From: UBA4582 sp047630175
GTDB taxonomy: Bacteria; Pseudomonadota; Gammaproteobacteria; Pseudomonadales; Azotimanducaceae
Direction: 5' to 3'
Assembly: GCA_047630175.1 (NCBI GenBank)
Contig: JBLHVI010000014.1
Span: 4,466-68,465, forward strand
DNA: 64,000 bases
Positions 25,347 through 33,988 of the stretch are shown one piece after another (position 1 is the stretch's first letter; every line of letters begins with the position of its first letter). The notes beneath the pieces are model-generated. The model ran no database searches. It was not told the DNA's origin and saw only the letters and a program-made list of their open reading frames with translations. The position numbers and the translations under genes were made by a program.

Positions 25347-26393
25347 ATGACCGAAAACATTCTTAATAGCCTGAGCATTGCAATTCTGACAGTTGACCAT
25401 GAACTCAAGCTGTCTTTTATCAACGCCTCAGCGGAAAGTCTGCTGGATATCTCGTCGGCGCGCGCGCTCGGCCATCCCATTGGCGACATCATACAAAACC
25501 ACAACGAAATAGAATCCGTTCTTTACGATTCATTGCAAAGTGGTCAGCCGTATACTCGCCGCCGAGCCGAGATACAGCTTCATGATGGCCACAATGTGAC
25601 GGTTGACTACACGATCACCCCAAGCAACGACGCTGAATGGCCCAGCCTAATCATTGAACTCTATGCACTCGACCGTTACTTGCGCATAGACCGCGACGAG
25701 GCCGATAGGGGCCATCAGGATGCAACCCGACAAATGATCCGCGGGTTGGCTCATGAAATCAAAAACCCCTTGGGCGGCATCAGAGGCTCAGCACAATTGT
25801 TGGCGCGAGCTTTAACTGACAATAGTCACAAAGAATACACAGATATTATTATCACAGAAACTGACCGCCTGACGTCTTTAGTTGATCGCCTACTCGGACC
25901 CAAGACTGTGCCACGCCCCGTCATCTCGAATGTCCATGAGCTACTTGAACGAGTCAGAATACTTATTGAGCTTGAATCGACCAGCGGTTTAAAAATCCAC
26001 CGCGACTACGACCCAAGCATCCCTGAGATTATTCTCGACCCAGAACTTATGATTCAGGTATTCCTGAACATCGCCCGCAACGCCTTGCAGTGCCTCGCCG
26101 AGGTACCGCGGCCAAGCCTGAAATTCACCACCCGTACCGAACGCCAATACACTATCGGTGCGAAGTTGCACCGCATTGTTACTCGCGTCGATATCGTAGA
26201 TAACGGCCCCGGCATTCCGCTGGAGCTAAAAGATCAACTGTTTTTCCCAATGATCAGCGGTCGCGCTGATGGCACAGGGCTAGGGCTGTCTTTTGCGCAG
26301 GCCATCGTCCATCAACACCGGGGCAGCATAGAGTTCGAAAGTGAACCCGGCAGAACCCGGTTTTCGATAATTTTACCAATGGAGCAGAACTAA
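25347..26393 (+). CDS. ntrB: Nitrogen regulation sensor kinase/phosphatase NtrB
   Basis: NtrB (GlnL) is the cytoplasmic histidine kinase that phosphorylates NtrC when PII signals nitrogen shortage. The 348-residue product has an N-terminal PAS domain (ILNSLSIAILTVDHELKLSF), the phospho-acceptor box GLAHEIKNPLGGIRGSAQLL with His136 and an ATP-binding domain with N box (NIARNALQCL), DNGPGIP and GTGLGLSFAQAIV. It has no membrane segment. Its stop overlaps the ntrC start by one base (TAATG). Confidence 0.96.
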   Translation: MTENILNSLSIAILTVDHELKLSFINASAESLLDISSARALGHPIGDIIQNHNEIESVLYDSLQSGQPYTRRRAEIQLHDGHNVTVDYTITPSNDAEWPSLIIELYALDRYLRIDRDEADRGHQDATRQMIRGLAHEIKNPLGGIRGSAQLLARALTDNSHKEYTDIIITETDRLTSLVDRLLGPKTVPRPVISNVHELLERVRILIELESTSGLKIHRDYDPSIPEIILDPELMIQVFLNIARNALQCLAEVPRPSLKFTTRTERQYTIGAKLHRIVTRVDIVDNGPGIPLELKDQLFFPMISGRADGTGLGLSFAQAIVHQHRGSIEFESEPGRTRFSIILPMEQN

Positions 26394-27829
26394 TGAGCGC
26401 AGCGAGCAATGTATGGGTCGTCGATGATGAACGATCAATCCGCTGGGTACTGGAAAAGGCACTCACTCAGGAAGGTCTCAACGTTACTTGCTTTGAGGAT
26501 GGCCAGTCGTTATTGAATAATCTTGATAGTGAAAAGCCAGACGCAATCGTCAGCGATATACGCATGCCTGGCATCGACGGGCTGGACCTGTTGGACCGCA
26601 TCAAGCAGTTCTGCCCTGAGCTACCCGTCATCATCATGACAGCCCATTCGGATCTCGACAGTGCAGTCTCGTCTATTCAAGGCGGCGCGTTTGAATATAT
26701 ACCAAAACCCTTTGAAGTCGACGAAGCCGTCGCCGTGGTTAAGCGTGCAATTCGACACTATCAAGAGAGCGCTCCCGTCGAAAGCGTCGCTGTTCAGGCA
26801 GACTCAGAAATCATCGGTAAAGCTTCCGCCATGCAAGAGGTTTTTCGCGCAATCGGGCGCCTGTCCAAATCCAACGTGACGGTGCTGATAAACGGTCAAT
26901 CTGGCACCGGCAAAGAACTGGTAGCACAGGCCTTGCATAAGCATAGTCCGCGCTCAGGCAATACTTTTATCGCGTTAAATATGGCCGCTATTCCTCATGA
27001 CCTCATCGAGTCAGAGTTATTTGGTCATGAAAAAGGTGCCTTTACCGGGGCTAACCAACTGCGTAAGGGGCGTTTTGAGCAAGCGGATCAAGGTACTTTG
27101 TTTCTTGACGAGATCGGTGACATGCCGGCTGAAACCCAGACCCGCTTGCTAAGAGTGCTCTCGGACGGCGAATACTATCGCGTCGGAGGCCACGAGCCTT
27201 TGAAAGCTGATGTGCGCATTATTGCCGCCACGCACCAGAACCTAGAAGACCTAGTAAAGCAAAATCGCTTTCGCGAAGATCTGTTTCACCGTCTGAACGT
27301 TATACGTATTCATATTCCCAACCTACGCGAGCGTAAAGAAGATATCCCGCTATTGGCTAACTACTTTATGCAGGAGGCCGCTCGCGAGTTAAATGAGGAT
27401 GCCAAAATCCTAAAACCTGAAACCATCAATTACATTACTGGGCTGCCGTGGCCGGGCAACGTTCGCCAGCTGGAGAATTTTTGCCGCTGGATTACCGTTA
27501 TGGCAACTGGTCGAGAAGTCGCCATTGATGATCTGCCGCCCGAATTATTGGAAGCACGCGACCAGCCTGGGCAAGGTGAAAACTGGGAGAAAAATCTGCG
27601 TACTTGGGCAACGCGTAAGCTCTCTCAAATTGGGCCCTCAGACGAAGGCCTGCTGAACACAGCTATCCCACGCTTTGAGCGCATCATGATTGAATCGGCG
27701 CTAAAACAGACTGGCGGGCGCAAGCGCGACGCAGCACTACTGCTTGGCTGGGGACGCAACACGCTGACGCGCAAAATCAACGAATTGGGCATGGGTAGCG
27801 CTGTGGTTGCAGACGACTTGGAGGCGTAG
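26393..27829 (+). CDS. ntrC: Nitrogen regulation response regulator NtrC
   Basis: NtrC (GlnG) activates sigma54 promoters such as that of glnA. The 478-residue product has a receiver domain (VWVVDDERSIRWVL, phospho-acceptor Asp55 in SDIRMPGIDG), a sigma54-interacting AAA+ domain with Walker A GQSGTGKELVAQAL, the sigma54 contact loop GAFTGA, Walker B GTLFLDEIGDMP and an arginine-finger region, and a Fis-type helix-turn-helix at the end (GRKRDAALLLGWGRNTLTRK). All functional motifs are present. Confidence 0.97.
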   Translation: MSAASNVWVVDDERSIRWVLEKALTQEGLNVTCFEDGQSLLNNLDSEKPDAIVSDIRMPGIDGLDLLDRIKQFCPELPVIIMTAHSDLDSAVSSIQGGAFEYIPKPFEVDEAVAVVKRAIRHYQESAPVESVAVQADSEIIGKASAMQEVFRAIGRLSKSNVTVLINGQSGTGKELVAQALHKHSPRSGNTFIALNMAAIPHDLIESELFGHEKGAFTGANQLRKGRFEQADQGTLFLDEIGDMPAETQTRLLRVLSDGEYYRVGGHEPLKADVRIIAATHQNLEDLVKQNRFREDLFHRLNVIRIHIPNLRERKEDIPLLANYFMQEAARELNEDAKILKPETINYITGLPWPGNVRQLENFCRWITVMATGREVAIDDLPPELLEARDQPGQGENWEKNLRTWATRKLSQIGPSDEGLLNTAIPRFERIMIESALKQTGGRKRDAALLLGWGRNTLTRKINELGMGSAVVADDLEA

Positions 27830-27845
27830 GGCTTAAACCCAATCA

Positions 27846-27866
27846 AGCCGTGTGATCTGCACGGCT
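27846..27866. terminator. Hairpin between convergent ntrC and mshP
   Basis: AGCCGTG, a 7-base loop and CACGGCT form a perfect stem in the 65-bp gap between the two stop codons. The T-run is weak, so terminator activity is likely but not certain. Confidence 0.6.
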
Positions 27867-27894
27867 CAGTTATTTGTCACTTGCGGCAAACAGC

Positions 27895-28392
27895 TCAGGG
27901 TTTCAGTCGCACTTGCACCGTACGCCTAGCTTCGACATCGCCGGCGCTGCAAAGGCCAACAGACTCTAGCGTGTAGAATACTTGGCCACTGACATTGACG
28001 GTGTCGCAGGACACGGTAGCCACGCAACTACTCATTGCTGGGTCGGTAAACGTGAACACATGAGCCGAGCACGTCGATACCCCAGTGGGAGGGAAAACCC
28101 GATTTGCACCAAGCTGCGCACCGCTCTCGGCCGCATAAAATGCCTTAAGTGACAATATTTCATAACTGTATATTTTCGAGTCAACCTCCAGCATACGCGT
28201 CATAGCCAGCACCAGCAGTGCCACCACGACTATCAAAAAGATCACCCCCACCAGCCCCATACCCGCCTGCCGACGGCGCAGATTGCAGAAATCAGAATCA
28301 GGCCGAGAGAAAGGTCGACTTTCAGACCGACTTTCAGACCGACTTTCAGACCGACAACGAGTCACGCCTCTACCGTTAGTATCATGGCACAT
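27895..28392 (-). CDS. mshP: MSHA pilus minor pilin-like protein MshP
   Basis: This is the last gene of the MSHA operon. From the ATG at 28392, which overlaps the mshO stop, the product is 165 residues: a 44-residue hydrophilic leader with SESRSESRSES, then RRRQAG / MGLVGVIFLIVVVALLVLAM, the prepilin-peptidase site and N-terminal helix, then LKAFYAAESGAQLGANRVF, typical of MshP/PilX-like proteins. Glu at mature position 5 is absent, as is common in such proteins. Four of the six downstream cysteines sit near the middle. The long leader comes from a 12-bp tandem repeat and is unusual. An ATG at 28260 would remove the leader altogether. Confidence 0.8.
   Translation of the reverse strand: MCHDTNGRGVTRCRSESRSESRSESRPFSRPDSDFCNLRRRQAGMGLVGVIFLIVVVALLVLAMTRMLEVDSKIYSYEILSLKAFYAAESGAQLGANRVFPPTGVSTCSAHVFTFTDPAMSSCVATVSCDTVNVSGQVFYTLESVGLCSAGDVEARRTVQVRLKP
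28308..28354. repeat. 12-bp tandem repeat inside mshP
   Basis: GACTTTCAGACC is repeated about three and a half times. On the coding strand it specifies the Ser-Glu-Ser-Arg repeats of the MshP leader. The 12-bp unit keeps the reading frame when copy number changes. Confidence 0.9.
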
Positions 28393-29209
28393 TACGTAGC
28401 TGTACCTCCGACACCAACCGCTGAGTTTCCCCCGCCTCAATAAACTGCAGATCAACAGTAACAATGGCGTTGCGCACTAGCGTTGCTGTCTCGTACTGGA
28501 ACGGCGCGGGAGATATATCAACACCATCGACCAGCAAAGCGCGACTAGGCAGTGCTGTAGGCAAACCAGCGACACTGTTTTGCGTAGCCTGCAGTCCGTA
28601 GTTTTTATAGCGAAACAAAAGCTCGCCGTCGAGGCAGTAACTCACCGGTGCGTCGACCAAAAAAAAACGCTCTAGGGGCGAATGATTAGCGAACTGAAAA
28701 CTACTCGCCATAGTCACAGTGACAATATTACTGGCGTCTGCGGCACTTAATGTCGCCAGATCTGACATAACACCACCTGCTGCGTTGTAAACGTTGTTAG
28801 GGCTCAGCGGATAGACCACCACCCGACCTGATTCGGTTTCTTGTCCTGGATTCATCGCCGCACTTCTAAAACTAATGGCAGCTGCTTCTACGGGCAAATT
28901 AAGATAAGTACCGGCCGCACGAATCGGAATAAATTCGAGGCAGTTACCTGCAACGTTGACCCGAATACTGTTTGGCAATGCGCTGCGTAATTCTCGGCTG
29001 ATTCGCTCTACAGCGATACGTGAAGCACTACCCAGGGCCTGACGGTTACTCATTGCCAGAAAGCCGTCGGTGGAATACCGAATCATCTCAACGCCGGCCA
29101 GCGACACCAGCGACATCAGCACAATAACGACGACTAACTCGACAAGGGTAAAACCATTGTTGCCAACACCCATCGCCCGTGAACGGTGCTTGTGTGGCCC
29201 GAAAAACAT
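28382..29209 (-). CDS. mshO: MSHA pilus minor pilin MshO
   Basis: MshO is a minor pseudopilin-like protein of the MSHA pilus. The 275-residue product has a 19-residue leader ending GNNG, the processing site and class-III helix FTLVELVVVIVLMSLVSLAG with Glu at +5, and a long globular domain including ISRELRSALPNSIRVNVAGN and VSYCLDGELLFRYKNYGL. The start overlaps the mshD stop and the stop overlaps the mshP start. Confidence 0.88.
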   Translation of the reverse strand: MFFGPHKHRSRAMGVGNNGFTLVELVVVIVLMSLVSLAGVEMIRYSTDGFLAMSNRQALGSASRIAVERISRELRSALPNSIRVNVAGNCLEFIPIRAAGTYLNLPVEAAAISFRSAAMNPGQETESGRVVVYPLSPNNVYNAAGGVMSDLATLSAADASNIVTVTMASSFQFANHSPLERFFLVDAPVSYCLDGELLFRYKNYGLQATQNSVAGLPTALPSRALLVDGVDISPAPFQYETATLVRNAIVTVDLQFIEAGETQRLVSEVQLRNVP

Positions 29210-29766
29210 CAGAAGTTACCCTTATAGACCGAGAACGCCAATGAGGACCCCGTCGGCGGAACGATCGTCACCCGTATGAGCTTTGCATCAGTCACCTCAT
29301 CAAGCACCAGCTCAGCGCGCTGAGCTTCTGTGACATAAGCAACCTGAACCTCAACCCGATAGCCCGCATAGTTCTGCCGAACAACACCGTCCGGGTCCAT
29401 GGGAGGACTTTCATTCAGCAAATGATAATCATCAACGTCATCAAATTGCGCACGCTCGGCTTCCTCTGAACCAATCGCGCCACAAATACCAGTCGACGGC
29501 GAACAGGCAGGCACACCACCAGTGGGCGAGTTTTCATCGAAGCGTTTTGTTAGTATCTCTTCAAGATAGGCCTGGCCCAGCTCAACAAGCTTAACCTGGT
29601 AAAGCAAATCAGCGCTGCGACTGCTACTAAACGATAGTGTGCTGGCAATGGCCACTAAAACGAGAGACATCAAAACAATCGTGATGACCAGCTCTACAAG
29701 TGTCGCGCCGCGGCAGTTTCGTCCCACGCAAGAACATACTAATGAATTAGATACAAATTCCCGCAT
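29209..29766 (-). CDS. mshD: MSHA pilus minor pilin MshD
   Basis: From the ATG at 29766 (overlapping the mshC end by 20 bp) the product is 185 residues. A leader ending NCRG is followed by ATLVELVITIVLMSLVLVAI, a prepilin helix with Glu at +5, then a domain with QAYLEEILTKRFDEN and RVEVQVAYVTEAQRAELVLD. It has the PilV/MshD layout. The first frame-open Met (29817) lies inside mshC and is less likely as the start. Confidence 0.87.
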   Translation of the reverse strand: MREFVSNSLVCSCVGRNCRGATLVELVITIVLMSLVLVAIASTLSFSSSRSADLLYQVKLVELGQAYLEEILTKRFDENSPTGGVPACSPSTGICGAIGSEEAERAQFDDVDDYHLLNESPPMDPDGVVRQNYAGYRVEVQVAYVTEAQRAELVLDEVTDAKLIRVTIVPPTGSSLAFSVYKGNF

Positions 29767-30250
29767 GCGCAAATCCCAATGGCGATATACACAGACGGTA
29801 GTCATTACCGCCTGCAAAATCGAAACTCACACCGCTATCGACAGTACCCGGGGAGCCCCCAAGCAGCACAGAAAAGGTGTTACCTAGGGCATCATAGGTC
29901 AATGCCAAGCTGTCGGTTGCCGTCAGGTTTGTGGGGCCTATCCCCGCAGTAACGGCAACACTTGTGGTGACACCCACAGTCACAGTATGCAACACGGTCA
30001 AGGTGGATCCATCATCTGCCAGCACGTCGATACGCCATTCACTACCCGATTGTACGATAGTCAGCGATATCTCCACCCCAGGTCTTGCCACAGCGGTGCG
30101 CTGAGCCAGACGAGCTATTGACAACACTTCTGTTGAAAACACTGAAGCGTCAAACGCAGCGGTATTAAACCAACGGGGTGCAACCACTGCTGTAACAATA
30201 CCCAACAATAGAATAACCGTCACCAGCTCGATAACAGTAAAGCCTTTCAC
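29747..30250 (-). CDS. mshC: MSHA pilus minor pilin MshC
   Basis: The 167-residue product has a very short leader (MKG) followed by FTVIELVTVILLLGIVTAVV and APRWFN, matching MshC/GspH-like minor pilins that prime pilus assembly. The C-terminal beta domain ends with NDYRLCISPLGFAHAGICI. It lies 12 bp after mshA and overlaps mshD. Confidence 0.88.
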   Translation of the reverse strand: MKGFTVIELVTVILLLGIVTAVVAPRWFNTAAFDASVFSTEVLSIARLAQRTAVARPGVEISLTIVQSGSEWRIDVLADDGSTLTVLHTVTVGVTTSVAVTAGIGPTNLTATDSLALTYDALGNTFSVLLGGSPGTVDSGVSFDFAGGNDYRLCISPLGFAHAGICI

Positions 30251-30262
30251 GGCAGTAAATTG

Positions 30263-30823
30263 CTAGGAACCTATCGCGCCACCAGCAGCCGTGAAGGTTA
30301 TAGCACCTGTTGCCGGCGTGTAGGTCAGTGTTGGCGGCGTATCAGCCTCCGCGCGCAGCTCACCAATATAGTGATAAACACAATTTGGTGTGGCAAACAC
30401 AACACCCACATCGGCCGAGGTATCGACGGCAAAGGCACTTGCGCTAGCTGCTGTCCCGGAAACCACTGTTCCCGGCGCACCCGCTTGCAAAAGGTTATCA
30501 AATACATTTTTACACGCGCCAACGGTAACTACCAAGTTCGTCGCCTCCGCACTCGTTCCGTAAGGGAAGCCTAACGCTGTCGTTCGTAGGCCACCAAAAT
30601 CAGCCAGCGCCGTGCCTGCCAATGGCTGCCCTTGAGCAACCCACGTGGCACGATACAATGCAAGACCTGACTGCAAACCGCCTTGTATTCCCTGCACTTT
30701 CGAGGCATGAGCTTCAGATGTCACATCCATAAACCGCGGCAACGCTGTGGCCGCCAAAATACCGAGGAGGATAATCACCACCACGAGCTCAATAATAGTA
30801 AAACCAGATTGTTGTTTTCTCAT
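30263..30823 (-). CDS. mshA: MSHA major pilin MshA
   Basis: MshA is the main subunit of the mannose-sensitive haemagglutinin-type pilus, a fibre used for surface attachment. The 186-residue prepilin has leader MRKQQSG, then FTIIELVVVIILLGILAATALPRF with Glu at +5, the alpha-1 helix, SGLALYRATWVAQGQPLAGT, and one cysteine pair (GACKNVFDN / TPNCVYHYIGE) that probably closes the D-loop. A ribosome-binding site AGGAG precedes it. A 163-bp gap to mshG suggests its own promoter. Confidence 0.92.
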   Translation of the reverse strand: MRKQQSGFTIIELVVVIILLGILAATALPRFMDVTSEAHASKVQGIQGGLQSGLALYRATWVAQGQPLAGTALADFGGLRTTALGFPYGTSAEATNLVVTVGACKNVFDNLLQAGAPGTVVSGTAASASAFAVDTSADVGVVFATPNCVYHYIGELRAEADTPPTLTYTPATGAITFTAAGGAIGS

Positions 30824-30986
30824 GTACTTCTTACTCCTGTTAAATCCTATAAAGCCGGCTCACACCGGCAATCCGTGACGGGCCCTTTAACACTGAACAG
30901 TATTAGTATAGACAATATATTTGCTTCTAACTTTCTGATGCTCAGAAACATCAAAATTCTCGCTAAAACTTGCCCAAGGTTGCCGA

Positions 30987-32213
30987 CTATTTACCAGAAG
31001 CTGCTGACGATAGGTCCCACAACGGCAGAAACACGCCTAATGCTAGCACCAACACCATGGCACCAATCCCAATAATCAATATCGGCTCAATAGCATCCGC
31101 AAGCCCTTTGAGCTCATAGTCGACTTCTTGCTCATAAAAATCGGCAGCCTCACTGAGCATTTCATCAACACCACCGGTTTCCTCACCGACACTGATCATC
31201 TGAAGCACCAACGGCGTAAAAAGTCCAGCGGCCACAGCTGCTTGCAAAAAGCTCTCCCCGCGCTCAATATTGAGGCGCATCTCCCGCACGTAGCCCGCCA
31301 TATATTCGTTTCCCAGTGCATGGCTGACAACGTTAAGCCCCTGCACGATGGGTACACCCGAGCGCAGCATCATGGAAAAAGAGCGGCAAAAGCGACCCAA
31401 ATGAATACGTTCAAACATGCCGCCAATGACGGGAATCCTTAGTTTCCATCGATCCCAAAACAAGCGGCCTTGGGGGGTCGCGACCCAAGCACGCGTAGCC
31501 ACAATAGTGCCCAAGCCGAGCACTAGCAGAAGCGGCCAGTACGTCATCATGAAATTCGACAGAGATAACAATGCTTGGGTTTGCCAAGGCAACTCGGCAC
31601 CCAACTGCGCAAACACGCTGGCAAACGCCGGAATCACAAAGAGATTAATAATAACCAAGCCGATTGCCATGGCCACTAGCACAAAAGTCGGATATCGAGT
31701 CGCTGACTTAATGCGCTTACGGGTCTCGCGCTCCAGTTCGAGATAGCTGGCCATTTGCAAGAATGACTCATCAACACGTCCGCTATTTTCACCCACGTGA
31801 ATAATTGACACATATAGATCAGAAAAAGTTTTCGGATGGTCCTGCAAAGCTGATGCGAGTGCACGTCCCGACTCTAGCTGCCTTGATATATCGCGAATCG
31901 TACGTTTCATCAACGGATGATTGGCAGAGTCTGCCAGACCGCTCAACGCGCGCATCATTGGTATGCCGGCTTTAGACAAGCTATACATCTGCCGACTAAA
32001 GACGATTAGGGCCTCAAGATCAACCTGCCCCGCCAAAAAGGCATTCAAGTCAAAACCCTCGCTAGGGGCGGCGGCGCGGGATAAGGTAATCGAGACTGGG
32101 GTTAGCCCGGCCTCAATCAACTCACCAGCAACGCTTTCGTCATTCATCGCTTCAAGGGTGCCCGATAGCATCTTGCCTTCGCTATTGCGCACCTTGTATT
32201 CGTAGAGGCTCAC
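30987..32213 (-). CDS. mshG: MSHA pilus inner-membrane platform protein MshG
   Basis: MshG is the GspF/PilC-type platform protein that the assembly ATPase drives. The 408-residue product starts MSLYEYKVRNSEGKMLSGTL and has two T2SSF domains (LIVFSRQMYSLSKAGIPMMR; RFCRSFSMMLRSGVPIVQGL) with membrane segments near 170-195, 215-240 and 375-400. The GTG start overlaps the mshE stop by four bases. Confidence 0.93.
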   Translation of the reverse strand: MSLYEYKVRNSEGKMLSGTLEAMNDESVAGELIEAGLTPVSITLSRAAAPSEGFDLNAFLAGQVDLEALIVFSRQMYSLSKAGIPMMRALSGLADSANHPLMKRTIRDISRQLESGRALASALQDHPKTFSDLYVSIIHVGENSGRVDESFLQMASYLELERETRKRIKSATRYPTFVLVAMAIGLVIINLFVIPAFASVFAQLGAELPWQTQALLSLSNFMMTYWPLLLVLGLGTIVATRAWVATPQGRLFWDRWKLRIPVIGGMFERIHLGRFCRSFSMMLRSGVPIVQGLNVVSHALGNEYMAGYVREMRLNIERGESFLQAAVAAGLFTPLVLQMISVGEETGGVDEMLSEAADFYEQEVDYELKGLADAIEPILIIGIGAMVLVLALGVFLPLWDLSSAASGK

Positions 32214-33988
32214 AGCGCTAAAGGTCCCGTCTCGTCGTGAACCACACGACGGGTGGTAAGGGGATCGAGATCACCATCATCGATCTCAGCAACCCGAGCC
32301 ACTTCCGCAAGCGTCGTCACACCGTCTCGCGCAAGGGCAAGGGCGGAGTTAAACAGCCGGGTATAGCCGACCGAGTCATCGGCGAGCTTGTGCAGTAGCT
32401 CAATATCGCCGTGCCGCAGGGCTACAGACATGGGCGCATCAATCTCTAGCAACTCGAAGATACCCATACGGCCCAGATAACCTGTATTGTTACAGCGTGA
32501 ACAGCCACTTCCACGTTTGTAGGTGTGATTCTCGGCTGAATCGCCGTGTCTAGCGCCAAGCACCCAAACCAACTCTGCGGGGTCAGGCTGATATTCTTCG
32601 ACGCAATTCTCGCAGTTCATGCGAATCAAACGCTGCGCCAACACGCACTTCAGCGATGCCGCCACAAGAAAGCTCTCAACCCCCATGTCGACCAGCCGAG
32701 TTGCCGTAGATAGTGCATCACCTGTGTGTAAAGTCGACAACACCATGTGACCTGTCATAGCAGCTCTCAACGCAATGCCAGCAGTCTCGACATCACGAAT
32801 CTCACCGATTAACATCACGTCTGGGTCTTGGCGTAGGGCTACTCGTAGAACCGTCGCAAAATCGAGGCCTATCTTGTTTTGAATCTGTACTTGGTTTACG
32901 CGCGGTACCCGATACTCCACAGGATCCTCGGCGGTAATGATCTTCCGCTGAGGCGTATTCAAGGCCTGCAGAGCACCGTAGAGCGTGGTTGTTTTGCCGC
33001 TACCTGTCGGGCCAGTTACAAGAATCAAACCGTGAGGCTTGTGAATCAGCCGTTCAAAACGCGTACGCATTGAATCAGGCATACCCACCCTTTTAAGGTC
33101 GGTCAGATGATTACTCTGATCGAGTAGACGCATCACTACTGCCTCACCGTGCTGCAGCGGCATGGTAGACAGGCGCACATCAATAACTCGGCCTTTGACC
33201 GTGACGTTGAAGCGTCCATCCTGTGGCATGCGTTTTTCCGAGATATTCAAACCACTGAGCAACTTCAGACGCAACACAAGAGCGGCGGCGACCCGGGTTT
33301 CCTTCATTAGTTGTTCTTGCAATACGCCGTCCACCCGCTGCCGTATGCGTAGCAGGTGTTCATCCGGCTCAATATGGATGTCCGATGCTTTAATCTGCAC
33401 CGCATCTTCAAAAATCGACGCTAACAATTTAACCACAGGTGCATCCTCAGCTTCGACAGATCCTAACTGACTAGCGTCAAACAAACTGGTAGCGTCACCT
33501 AACTGCTCGTCAAGCTCCTCCGCAAATAGCGCAATATCCTCTGTCCGTCGATATATAACATCTAAGGTGCTGAGCAACTCGGTCTCACGCACCACCGCCT
33601 GCCTAACACTTTGCTTGAGTACTCGAGCCAGCTCATCGACAGCGAAAATATCCATCGGATCGACCATACCAACCAGCACGGTATCGCCCTGATCTTCGAG
33701 CACAATTACCCGAAAACGCCTAGCCATGGTTTCAGGCAGTCGGCGCACCTGTTCTGTATTGAACGTGTAATGCACTAGGTCGACATAGGAAATAGATAGC
33801 TGCTGCGACAGAAACACCATGAACTCGTGCTCGCCGATAAACCCTAAATCTGTCAGCACACGCCCAAGGCGCAAACCCGTGACTTTTTGCTGGGCCAACG
33901 CCTCGCGCAATTGCGTGTCGGTAATCGCACCCTGCTGGACCAACAAGTCACCGATTCGCAGCTTCTGAATGGGCGCTTGTTCGGTCAT
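32210..33988 (-). CDS. mshE: MSHA pilus extension ATPase MshE
   Basis: MshE is the cytoplasmic hexameric ATPase that polymerises MshA. The 592-residue product carries an N-terminal MshEN domain with two copies of the pattern that binds c-di-GMP in Vibrio cholerae MshE (IGDLLVQQGAITDTQLREAL and RLGRVLTDLGFIGEHEFMVF), Walker A GPTGSGKTTTLYGAL, the Asp and His boxes (LRVALRQDPDVMLIGEIRD; GHMVLSTLHTGDA) and a four-cysteine zinc site (CENC ... CSRC). One-base overlaps with neighbours indicate coupled translation. Confidence 0.94.
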   Translation of the reverse strand: MTEQAPIQKLRIGDLLVQQGAITDTQLREALAQQKVTGLRLGRVLTDLGFIGEHEFMVFLSQQLSISYVDLVHYTFNTEQVRRLPETMARRFRVIVLEDQGDTVLVGMVDPMDIFAVDELARVLKQSVRQAVVRETELLSTLDVIYRRTEDIALFAEELDEQLGDATSLFDASQLGSVEAEDAPVVKLLASIFEDAVQIKASDIHIEPDEHLLRIRQRVDGVLQEQLMKETRVAAALVLRLKLLSGLNISEKRMPQDGRFNVTVKGRVIDVRLSTMPLQHGEAVVMRLLDQSNHLTDLKRVGMPDSMRTRFERLIHKPHGLILVTGPTGSGKTTTLYGALQALNTPQRKIITAEDPVEYRVPRVNQVQIQNKIGLDFATVLRVALRQDPDVMLIGEIRDVETAGIALRAAMTGHMVLSTLHTGDALSTATRLVDMGVESFLVAASLKCVLAQRLIRMNCENCVEEYQPDPAELVWVLGARHGDSAENHTYKRGSGCSRCNNTGYLGRMGIFELLEIDAPMSVALRHGDIELLHKLADDSVGYTRLFNSALALARDGVTTLAEVARVAEIDDGDLDPLTTRRVVHDETGPLAL

